From: UBA3263 sp964554335 | GTDB taxonomy: Bacteria > Bacteroidota > Bacteroidia > Bacteroidales > Muribaculaceae | Direction of reading: 5' to 3' | DNA length: 9,883 nucleotides | Assembly: GCA_964554335.1 (NCBI GenBank) | Contig: CAZKOF010000064.1 | Location: 1-9,883, forward strand | Part shown: positions 1-5,997 of the stretch, piece by piece | Numbering within the stretch: position 1 is the stretch's first letter | Layout: every line of letters begins with the position of its first letter | Program-made: the position numbers and the translations under genes | The notes under the pieces: generated by a model | Database searches by the model: none | What the model saw: only the letters and a program-made list of their open reading frames with translations | Told to the model about the DNA's origin: nothing

Positions 1-118
1 CATTCGGAAAACCTTGTCGGCTGCTACATTGCCAAATTTTGATGCGGTTGCCCTGCCGTGGCGGTGGCTTCTGAGTTGCAATTTATTCCGGGTTACAGAG
101 TGTATCCGTCGTGCGGGA
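1..118. other. Region downstream of dnaJ, no supported gene
   Basis: This stretch follows the dnaJ stop codon and runs to the window edge. I see no tRNA, no hairpin with a T-tract and no GGTTAT hairpin array here. One minus-strand frame stays open across it and ends with an ATG exactly at positions 3-1, which could be the first codon of a next gene outside the window. A plus-strand frame is also open from position 2 to about 165, but it overlaps the end of dnaJ. Neither frame gives a recognisable protein, and both could be chance in GC-rich DNA. Confidence 0.4.
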
Positions 119-1297
119 TTATTCGAAGATGTGTTTGAGCTTGGAGAAGAGGCGGCGGGTCGTTGACTCGTCGGGTTTGACGTTGGGAGCCGAGCGCATG
201 GCCTCGAAAGTCGCTTTCTGGTCGGCGGTGAGGTTCTCGGGAATGTAGACCATGATGTTGATGAGTTCGTCGCCCTTTACGCCGCTGTTGGGGTCGGGAA
301 TACCTTTGCCGCGGAGGCGGAGAACTTTGCCGGGTTGCGTGCCGGCGGGAATATTGAGGCGTGCGCGGCCCGTGATGGTCGGCACTTCAACGGGTCCGCC
401 GAGGGTTGCTCCCGGGAGGTCGAGCATCAGGTTATAGATGATGTCGTTGCCGTCGCGGATGAGTTCGGGGTCTTTGATTTCGTTGATGACCACGAGGAGG
501 TCGCCGTTGACGCCGCCGTGGGCCGGGGCGTTGCCCTTGCCTTTGACGGTGAGAATCATGCCGTTGGTGACGCCTGCGGGAATCGAGAAGCTGACGGTAT
601 TCTCTTTGCGCTGCACCCCCGTGCCGTTGCAGTGGGTGCAGGCCTGGGCAATGATTTTTCCGTCGCCGTGGCATTGCGGACAGATTGACTCGCTCTGCAT
701 GGCTCCGAACATCGATTGCTGGACCTGGACAATGGTTCCCTGGCCGTGGCAGGTCGGACAGGTGTTGAACGCGGTGCCGTCTTTCGCGCCCGTGCCTTTG
801 CAATATGTGCAGGCGTCGTTGGTCGGGATTTTAAGCGTTTTGGTGACGCCCGAGGCGATGTCGGCCAGCGAGAGCTTCACGTTGATGCGCAGGTCGGAGC
901 CTTTGCGCACGGGTTTGCGTCCGCGCGAGGAGCCGCGTCCTGCGGCGCCGCCGAAGCCGCCGCCGAAACGTCCGCCGAAAATGTCGCCGAATTGTTCGAA
1001 GATGTCTTCCATCGAGAAGCCTCCGGCACTGAAGCCGCCAAAGCCTCCGCTGCCGCCAAAGCCCTGCTGGCCCATGGAGTGGCCGAAGCGGTCATAGCGC
1101 TGGCGCTTGTCGGCGTCAGAGAGCACGTCGTAGGCCTCGGCGGCCTCTTTGAACTTCTCTTCGGCCTCTTTGTTGCCGGGGTTACGGTCGGGGTGATATT
1201 TGAGTGCGGCCTTGCGGTAGGCCTTCTTTATTTCGTCGGCTGTTGCGGTCTTGCTGACGCCCAGCACTTCGTAGTAATCTCTTTTTTGTTCTGCCAT
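119..1297 (-). CDS. dnaJ: Chaperone protein DnaJ (type I Hsp40)
   Basis: This is the DnaK co-chaperone in the cytoplasm: it delivers unfolded clients to DnaK and stimulates DnaK ATPase activity. The 392-residue protein has the full type I layout. The J-domain spans about residues 6-72 with the HPD triad at 35-37. A Gly/Phe-rich linker follows at about 72-125. The zinc-binding domain has four CxxCxGxG motifs with cysteines at 163/166, 180/183, 206/209 and 220/223. The C-terminal substrate-binding and dimerisation part completes it. Length is normal for the family. It follows grpE by 102 nt, a common partner gene in Bacteroidota, but that gap is filled with GC-rich hairpins, the last of which ends only 7 nt before the ATG. 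The start codon has no Shine-Dalgarno sequence, only a short CAAAATT. No CIRCE element (HrcA operator) was seen. Confidence 0.98.
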   Translation of the reverse strand: MAEQKRDYYEVLGVSKTATADEIKKAYRKAALKYHPDRNPGNKEAEEKFKEAAEAYDVLSDADKRQRYDRFGHSMGQQGFGGSGGFGGFSAGGFSMEDIFEQFGDIFGGRFGGGFGGAAGRGSSRGRKPVRKGSDLRINVKLSLADIASGVTKTLKIPTNDACTYCKGTGAKDGTAFNTCPTCHGQGTIVQVQQSMFGAMQSESICPQCHGDGKIIAQACTHCNGTGVQRKENTVSFSIPAGVTNGMILTVKGKGNAPAHGGVNGDLLVVINEIKDPELIRDGNDIIYNLMLDLPGATLGGPVEVPTITGRARLNIPAGTQPGKVLRLRGKGIPDPNSGVKGDELINIMVYIPENLTADQKATFEAMRSAPNVKPDESTTRRLFSKLKHIFE

Positions 1298-1303
1298 AAT
1301 TTT

Positions 1304-1395
1304 GGGGCGCGTTGCGCCCGGTTATTGGGGGCTTTGCCCCGGTTATGGGGCGGCGTTGCCGCCCGGTTAGTGGGTTATGGGGCGCGAAAGCGCCC
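1304..1395. repeat. Hairpin array A, GGTTAT-linked, grpE-dnaJ gap
   Basis: Four perfect GC hairpins fill this gap (plus-strand sequence). They are 1305-1319 (GGGCGC, loop GTT), 1328-1340 (GGGGC, loop TTT), 1348-1364 (GGGCGGC, loop GTT) and 1380-1395 (GGGCGC, loop GAAA). They are separated by linkers beginning GGTTAT at 1320 and 1341, GGTTAG at 1365 and GGTTAT at 1373. All linkers point the same way, so the transcript of grpE-dnaJ carries them as ATAACC. The array begins 4 nt after the grpE stop codon and ends 6 nt before the dnaJ ATG. No hairpin is followed by a run of U in the transcript, so none is a standard intrinsic terminator. Roles in mRNA stability, processing or translation are possible but not shown by the sequence. 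Confidence 0.9.
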
Positions 1396-1399
1396 TATA

Positions 1400-1996
1400 T
1401 TATTGTCCGACGGCCACTTTGGCGTGGCGCAGTACCTTGTCGTTTAGCATATAGCCTTTCTGCATGGTGTCGATGACCTTGCCTTTCTGTTCTTCGGGGC
1501 CGGGTACGAGGGCCACAGCCTCGTGGAGCTCGTCGTTGAAATCCTCGCCCGTGGAGTTCATGGCCTTGACGCCGTTTTGCTCAAGATATTTTATGAACTT
1601 GTTGTAGATGAGCGTCATTCCCTCCTTGACTGCTTCGGCGCCTTCGGTGTCGTTAACGGCCCGGAGTCCGCGTTCAAAGTCGTCGATAATCGGAAGCAGC
1701 CCTTTCATTGCGGCTTCGGCGCCGTTGCGGATGAGTTCGGCTTTTTCTTTAAGCGTGCGTTTGCGGAAGTTGTCGAAGTCTGCCATTAGGAAGAGATACT
1801 CTTTCTTCTCCTTTTCAAGAGCGGCTTTGAGTTCGTCGAGCTCGCGGTCGGCGGCGTTTTCAGCGTTTTCAGCGGCCTCTTCGGCCGCCTGCGGTTCTTG
1901 GGTTTCGGATGCTACGTCCTCGATTTCTGATTCGTGGATATTATCGTTTTGTTCCATTTTCTTATGGTGATGTTTTCGGTTGCGATATTTTTTCAT
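1400..1996 (-). CDS. grpE: Nucleotide exchange factor GrpE
   Basis: GrpE releases ADP from DnaK and so resets the chaperone cycle; it acts as a cytoplasmic dimer. The 198-residue protein has a charged, low-complexity N-terminal region (about 1-45, rich in Glu and Ala). A long heptad-like helix follows at about 48-90, containing the family-typical stretch FLMADFDNFRKRT. The C-terminal beta domain ends in the typical RHAKVAVGQ. The chosen ATG gives a basic His/Lys-rich start (MKKYRNRKHHHKK). A second in-frame ATG, at residue 14 (position 1957), sits behind an A-rich stretch and is a credible alternative start. It lies 41 nt after ispE and 102 nt before dnaJ, so cotranscription with both is likely. 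I saw no clear promoter of its own in the 41-nt gap. Confidence 0.96.
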   Translation of the reverse strand: MKKYRNRKHHHKKMEQNDNIHESEIEDVASETQEPQAAEEAAENAENAADRELDELKAALEKEKKEYLFLMADFDNFRKRTLKEKAELIRNGAEAAMKGLLPIIDDFERGLRAVNDTEGAEAVKEGMTLIYNKFIKYLEQNGVKAMNSTGEDFNDELHEAVALVPGPEEQKGKVIDTMQKGYMLNDKVLRHAKVAVGQ

Positions 1997-2037
1997 GGAG
2001 AGGATATATCAAAAAATGTGCCAAAGTTGACAAATAG

Positions 2038-2907
2038 TTAACGTCCGGCATGGCCAAAGCGTTCAAACTTATGGCAAACATGCACTTCGCAGTCCGGGAG
2101 TACTTTCTCAATCATGTCTGTCATGATGACAGGGTCGATTTTGGGGAAGAGGCCGTAGACTGCCGAGCCGCTGCCGCTCATCGACGCATAGATTGCCCCG
2201 AGCGACTCGAGGGCGCCTTTCGCATGGCCGATTTCGGGGTGAAGGGGAATGACCGTTTCTTCAAATGTGTTGAGAACCGAGCCCTGCCAGTTCTCGACCG
2301 AGCGGCGCACGCGTTCGCTCAGCGGCGTTGCCGGCTCGACAATCTTCACTCCGCGATATGCCTCGGCGGTTGTCACGGAGCAACGCGGCTTCACGATGGC
2401 CAGGGTCATTGCTTTGAGTTCATCGGGCAGGGTAATGGGAGCCATTTCGGTGCCCGTGCCGGTGCAGAGCATCGGTTCGTCGAATATGAAGAAGGGGCAG
2501 TCGGCGCCGATTTTTGCGGCAATGTCGGCGAGCAGTTCATTGTCGAGGCCGAGATTATAGAGTTCGTTTAGTCCGCGCAGGGTGAACGCAGCGTCGGCCG
2601 AGCCACCGCCGAGGCCTGCGCCGTCGGGAATGTTTTTGTGCAGGCGTATGCTGGTCGGGGGCAAGCCGCCGAGGGTGTCGGCGAGAACCCGGTATGCTTT
2701 CATGACGAGGTTCTTCTCCGGCGGGCAGTTAACTCCGCGGCCCGTGCATATCAGAGTGGTCTCTTGGCCGTCGGGGGCCTTTGTGAGCTCCAGAAGGTCT
2801 TCCCAGTCGGTGGGAAGCATGACGGTTTGCAGAAGGTGGTAACCGTCGTCGTGACGCCCGACGATGTCGAGCCCGATATTTATTTTTGCGTGAGGAAACA
2901 GTAACAT
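2038..2907 (-). CDS. ispE: 4-diphosphocytidyl-2-C-methyl-D-erythritol kinase IspE
   Basis: IspE phosphorylates the 2-hydroxyl of 4-diphosphocytidyl-2-C-methylerythritol using ATP, a step of the MEP pathway that makes isopentenyl diphosphate and DMAPP. It is a cytoplasmic GHMP-family kinase. The 289-residue length is normal. Visible motifs are the N-terminal PHAKINIGLDIVGRHDDGYH, with the probable catalytic Lys8, and the glycine-rich ATP loop PDGAGLGGGSADA at 94-106. The GADCPFF segment holds the probable catalytic Asp136, and the C-terminal GHMP motif SGSGSAVYGLF is at 244-254. The ATG lies 8 nt downstream of a GC hairpin of the upstream array, and there is no Shine-Dalgarno sequence. It precedes grpE and dnaJ with a 41-nt gap. 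This is metabolically unrelated to the chaperones, so the grouping is probably operon packing. Confidence 0.97.
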   Translation of the reverse strand: MLLFPHAKINIGLDIVGRHDDGYHLLQTVMLPTDWEDLLELTKAPDGQETTLICTGRGVNCPPEKNLVMKAYRVLADTLGGLPPTSIRLHKNIPDGAGLGGGSADAAFTLRGLNELYNLGLDNELLADIAAKIGADCPFFIFDEPMLCTGTGTEMAPITLPDELKAMTLAIVKPRCSVTTAEAYRGVKIVEPATPLSERVRRSVENWQGSVLNTFEETVIPLHPEIGHAKGALESLGAIYASMSGSGSAVYGLFPKIDPVIMTDMIEKVLPDCEVHVCHKFERFGHAGR

Positions 2908-2915
2908 ATTCTATG

Positions 2916-3003
2916 GCGGCTTTGCCGCGGTTATGGGGCGGCGGGGCCGCCCGGTTATTTGGGGGCTTTTGCCCCCGGTTATGGGCGCTTGCGCGCCGGT
3001 TAT
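2916..3003. repeat. Hairpin array B, left block (ispE side)
   Basis: Four perfect GC hairpins occur in a row on the plus strand: 2916-2928 (GCGGC, loop TTT), 2936-2952 (GGGCGGC, loop GGG), 2961-2976 (GGGGGC, loop TTTT) and 2984-2997 (GGCGC, loop TTGC). Each is followed at once by GGTTAT, at 2929, 2953, 2977 and 2998. The linker orientation is the same as in the grpE-dnaJ array. The hairpin nearest to ispE ends 8 nt before its ATG. The segment 2929-2957 matches 1341-1369 of the other array at 27 of 29 positions, the only differences being in the hairpin loop. Confidence 0.9.
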
Positions 3004-3047
3004 TTGGGGGGGTGTTTCAGAATCGGTGCGGCCTCCATGTCGGTCAT
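3000..3047 (-). other. Possible 15-codon open frame between array blocks
   Basis: The only stretch of the uvrA-ispE gap without hairpins or linkers is about 3004-3068. On the minus strand it contains a short frame, MTDMEAAPILKHPPK. Its TAA stop falls inside a GGTTAT linker (3000-3002), and a run of seven G (3006-3012) codes for part of the Pro-Pro. It could be the leftover 3' end of a lost gene, a tiny peptide, or chance. I do not recognise the sequence, and the start has no clear initiation signal. The same stretch shows no convincing Bacteroidota promoter. Confidence 0.15.
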
Positions 3048-3068
3048 CTCGGTTTTGCAATACCCACC

Positions 3069-3122
3069 GGTTAGTTGGTTATGCGCTTCGCGCGGTTAGG
3101 ATGTTAGTAGTTAGGCGGTTAG
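3069..3122. repeat. Hairpin array B, middle block, degenerate linkers
   Basis: Linkers GGTTAG (3069), GGTTAT (3077), GGTTAG (3094) and GGTTAG (3117) flank a single 4-bp hairpin at 3083-3093 (GCGC, loop TTC). Between 3100 and 3116 there are two further GTTAG copies (3103 and 3110) without intervening stems, so this part reads as linkers that have lost their hairpins or never had them. Orientation is the same as in the left block. Confidence 0.75.
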
Positions 3123-3134
3123 TGGGTTGTCAAA

Positions 3135-3212
3135 ATAACCAGTAACCCAATAACCAAGGGGCGAGAGCCCCATAACCGCGCGCAGCGCTTTAACCGGGCG
3201 GCAACGCCGCCC
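3135..3212. repeat. Hairpin array B, right block, inverted, enters uvrA
   Basis: Here the linker appears on the plus strand as TAACC: ATAACC at 3135, GTAACC at 3142, ATAACC at 3150 and 3172, and TTAACC at 3190. Hairpins are at 3158-3171 (GGGGC, loop GAGA), 3178-3188 (GCGC, loop GCA) and 3196-3212 (GGGCGGC, loop AAC). Read on the minus strand, the same rule holds as in the other blocks: hairpin, then GGTTAT. The block is thus an inversion relative to its neighbours. The last hairpin and linker lie within the 3' end of uvrA and encode its C-terminal residues and stop codon. Confidence 0.88.
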
Positions 3213-5997
3213 TGATTGCGTCGGCCGTGTGGCCGCCGATGGCGATGACCTCTTCCGGAGTGCCCTGAGCCACGATGTAGCCTCCGCGGTCGCCTCCTTC
3301 GGGGCCGATGTCGATGATGTGGTCGGCACACTTGATGATATCCTGGTTATGTTCGATGATAACAACCGTGTGGCCCGCTTCAATCAGGCGGTTGAAGGCG
3401 TGCATCAGCGTAGATATGTCGTGGAAGTGCAGGCCCGTTGTCGGCTCGTCGAAGATGAAGAGAGTGGGGCGGGGCGACTCCTGCGCGAGATAGTAGGCGA
3501 GCTTTACGCGTTGGTTTTCGCCGCCTGAAAGGGTCGACGATGACTGTCCGAGCTTGACATAGCCCAGACCGACTTCCTGAAGCGGACGCAGACGCTCGAC
3601 GATGCGCCGTTCGGTCGCCGTCTTGCCGTCGGAAAAGAAGTCAATGGCTTCGTTGACGGTCATGTCGAGAATGTCGTTGATGTTCTTCTCTTTATGGCGC
3701 ACTTCGAGGATTTCGGGCCGGAAGCGCAGGCCGTGGCATGCCTCGCAGGGAATCGTGATGTCGGCCATGAACTGCATCTCAATGGTGATTACGCCTTCGC
3801 CCTTACATTCCTCGCATCGGCCTCCGGGGGCGTTGAAACTGAAATAGGCCGGAGTGTAACCCATGAGTTTCGCGGCCTGTTTCGCGGCGAAGAGCGCGCG
3901 GATTTCGTCGTAGGCTTTGAGATAGGTTGCGGGATTGGAGCGCGTTGAGCGGCCAATAGGGTTTTGGTCTATGAAGTCTACTGCTTCGATGCTTTTCAAA
4001 TCGCCGCCGAGGCCTGAAAATGCGCCCGGTGCATCGGCCTGATCTCCGAGAGCGCGCACGAGCGCGCGATAGAGGATGTCGCGCACCAGGGTTGACTTGC
4101 CTGAACCGCTGACTCCGGTCACGACAGTCATGACGCCGAGCGGGAAGCGCACGTCGATGCCTTTGAGGTTGTGTTCGCGGGCGCCACAGACCTCGATGTA
4201 GCCCGTCGGCACGCGACGCGATGTCGGCACGTCGATCTGTCGACGTCCCGTGAGGTAGTCGGCGGTGAAGCTCCCTTTGGCTTGGGCAATGTTTTTTGCC
4301 GGACCCTGGTAAACTATGGTGCCGCCGTTACTGCCGGCCATAGGGCCGACGTCGATGATATAGTCTGCGGCCTGCATGATTTCGCGGTCGTGCTCGACGA
4401 CCACGACGGTGTTGCCCAGCGCGCGCAGTTTCTCGAGCACGCCGATGAGGCGGCGGGTGTCGCGCGGGTGGAGGCCGATGCTCGGCTCGTCGAGAATGTA
4501 GAGCGAGCCGACGAGGCTGCTGCCCAGCGAGGTCGCCAGGTTGATGCGTTGGCTCTCGCCGCCGCTGAGGCTATTGCTCAGTCGGTCAAGCGTCAGGTAG
4601 CCGAGGCCGACCTCGTCGAGAAAAGTCAGGCGGTTACGGATTTCAGTCAGTATGCGTGAGGCGATGAGACTGTCGGTTTCGTTGAGTTTTAGGGCATTGA
4701 ACCATTCGAGCAGCTCATTGACGGGCATGGTGACGAGTTCCATTATCGTGCGTCCGCCGACTTTTACATACTGAGCCTCGGGGCGCAGGCGTCCGCCGTG
4801 GCAGTCGGGACAAGTCGTTTTGCCGCGGTATCGTGACCACATCACGCGATATTGAATCTTGTAGAGGTTCTCCTCGACCATTTTGAAGAAGTCATCGATG
4901 CTTGCGCGGTCGCGATGCGGGCCACGGTAGTCGGGAGCACCGTGCCATAGGGTATGCTTTTCTGAGTCGGAGAGCTCGGCATAGGGCGTATGGATGGGAA
5001 AACCGGGGTTTTGACGGATGAAGTATTTTTTCCATTCGCTCATTTTTTCGCCACGCCAGCAAACGACGGCGTCGTCATAGACCGAACGCCCGGGGTCGGG
5101 AATGACCAAACCTTCGTCGATGCCCATGACTTTGCCGAAGCCCTCGCAGGTCGGGCAGGCGCCTACGGGGTTATTGAAGTTGAACATCATCTCCGTGGGC
5201 TCCACGAATGTCATGCCGTCGGCTTCGAAGCGGGTCGAGAACTCAATGCGCTCGGGCTCTTTCGGTCCGTCGGCGCGCCAGGCAATGAGTGACATGGAAT
5301 CATGACCCTCGAACAGGGCCTCTTCGGCGCTTTGGGCAATGCGGCTCAACGTGTCGGCCTCGGAGTTGACGCTCAGACGGTCGATTACCAGGTCGGCGCC
5401 CTCGATGTCCGGCTCTCCTCCTGTGGTCAGGATTTCTTCGATGTCAAGAAAGCTGCCGTTGCGAAGCAGGCGGGTGTAACCTCCTTTCAGCAGGACGCTG
5501 AGATGCTGGGCTGCTGAGCGTCCTTCGGGAATGGTCAACGGGGCGACTACGGCCAGGCGGGTTCCCTCGGGCAGGGCTTTGGTCGCATTGAGAATGTCGT
5601 TGACTGAGTGTTTTTTGACCTCAGTGCCGCTGACGGGTGAAATCGTATGCCCGACACGCCCGAAGAGCAGGCGCATATAGTCGTAGATTTCGGTCGAAGT
5701 CCCGACGGTCGACCTCGGGTTGCGGGTGTTGACCTTCTGCTCGATGGCGATTGCCGGCGGGAGGCCGGTGATTTTGTCGGCCTCGGGCTTGCGCATCTTG
5801 CCCATGAACTGGCGGGCGTAGGCCGACAGGCTCTCGACGTAGCGACGCCGGCCCTCGGCATAGAGAGTGTCGAAAGCCAGTGAGGATTTTCCGGAGCCGC
5901 TGAGTCCCGTGATGACTACGAGTTGGTTGCGCGGAATGGTGACGTCGACGTTCTTGAGGTTGTTGACCCTGACGCCGCGCGCTTCAATGTCGGGCAT
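3190..5997 (-). CDS. uvrA: Excinuclease ABC subunit UvrA
   Basis: UvrA is the damage-recognition ATPase of nucleotide excision repair. As a dimer it scans DNA, loads UvrB and leaves before UvrC cuts. The 935 residues match the usual length of about 940. First ABC module: Walker A GLSGSGKSS at 31-39, signature LSGGESQ at 477-483, Walker B ILDEP at 501-505, and an inserted zinc site with Cys 281/284 and 396/399. Second module: Walker A GVSGSGKST at 628-636, zinc site Cys 728/731 and 751/754, signature LSGGENQ at 823-829, Walker B FIFDEP at about 847-852. The ATG directly abuts the TAA of the upstream lipoprotein gene, with no nucleotide between, which suggests coupled translation. The last residues (AALPPG) and the stop are encoded by a unit of the hairpin array and look like an acquired tail rather than conserved protein. 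Confidence 0.98.
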   Translation of the reverse strand: MPDIEARGVRVNNLKNVDVTIPRNQLVVITGLSGSGKSSLAFDTLYAEGRRRYVESLSAYARQFMGKMRKPEADKITGLPPAIAIEQKVNTRNPRSTVGTSTEIYDYMRLLFGRVGHTISPVSGTEVKKHSVNDILNATKALPEGTRLAVVAPLTIPEGRSAAQHLSVLLKGGYTRLLRNGSFLDIEEILTTGGEPDIEGADLVIDRLSVNSEADTLSRIAQSAEEALFEGHDSMSLIAWRADGPKEPERIEFSTRFEADGMTFVEPTEMMFNFNNPVGACPTCEGFGKVMGIDEGLVIPDPGRSVYDDAVVCWRGEKMSEWKKYFIRQNPGFPIHTPYAELSDSEKHTLWHGAPDYRGPHRDRASIDDFFKMVEENLYKIQYRVMWSRYRGKTTCPDCHGGRLRPEAQYVKVGGRTIMELVTMPVNELLEWFNALKLNETDSLIASRILTEIRNRLTFLDEVGLGYLTLDRLSNSLSGGESQRINLATSLGSSLVGSLYILDEPSIGLHPRDTRRLIGVLEKLRALGNTVVVVEHDREIMQAADYIIDVGPMAGSNGGTIVYQGPAKNIAQAKGSFTADYLTGRRQIDVPTSRRVPTGYIEVCGAREHNLKGIDVRFPLGVMTVVTGVSGSGKSTLVRDILYRALVRALGDQADAPGAFSGLGGDLKSIEAVDFIDQNPIGRSTRSNPATYLKAYDEIRALFAAKQAAKLMGYTPAYFSFNAPGGRCEECKGEGVITIEMQFMADITIPCEACHGLRFRPEILEVRHKEKNINDILDMTVNEAIDFFSDGKTATERRIVERLRPLQEVGLGYVKLGQSSSTLSGGENQRVKLAYYLAQESPRPTLFIFDEPTTGLHFHDISTLMHAFNRLIEAGHTVVIIEHNQDIIKCADHIIDIGPEGGDRGGYIVAQGTPEEVIAIGGHTADAIRAALPPG

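Noticed and set aside
438..1097. Long plus-strand open frame opposite dnaJ, and a second one at 716-1447
   Set aside because: Both are antisense to a certain dnaJ gene and give Pro/Leu-rich or Ala/Val/Gly-rich sequence with no domain. They arise from the GC-rich codon use of the real gene.
1320..1378. Telomere-like GGTTAG repeats
   Set aside because: GGTTAG is a permutation of TTAGGG, but copies are separated by hairpins and most read GGTTAT; there is no sign of a linear end.
1305..1395. Hairpins as intrinsic transcription terminators of grpE or uvrA
   Set aside because: The stems are GC-rich but none is followed by a run of U on the transcribed strand; the next bases are CATAACC or GGTTAT. 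The several hairpins in series also do not fit a single terminator.
1400..1996. CIRCE element (HrcA operator) controlling grpE-dnaJ
   Set aside because: No TTAGCACTC-N9-GAGTGCTAA type inverted repeat is visible in the intergenic regions.
1997..2060. Promoter for grpE in the ispE-grpE gap
   Set aside because: TTTG-like words exist, but TATTTG lacks the two spacer bases of TAnnTTTG, and CAACTTTG has no TTTG box at 19-21 nt upstream.
3095..3140. Promoter for ispE-grpE-dnaJ starting with TTTTGACA on the minus strand
   Set aside because: At the right distance the downstream box reads TACTAACA, which matches only the TA of TAnnTTTG. It is also composed of linker sequence.
2916..3212. CRISPR array
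   Set aside because: The repeated part is only six bases, the parts between are palindromes rather than unique spacers, and no cas gene is present.
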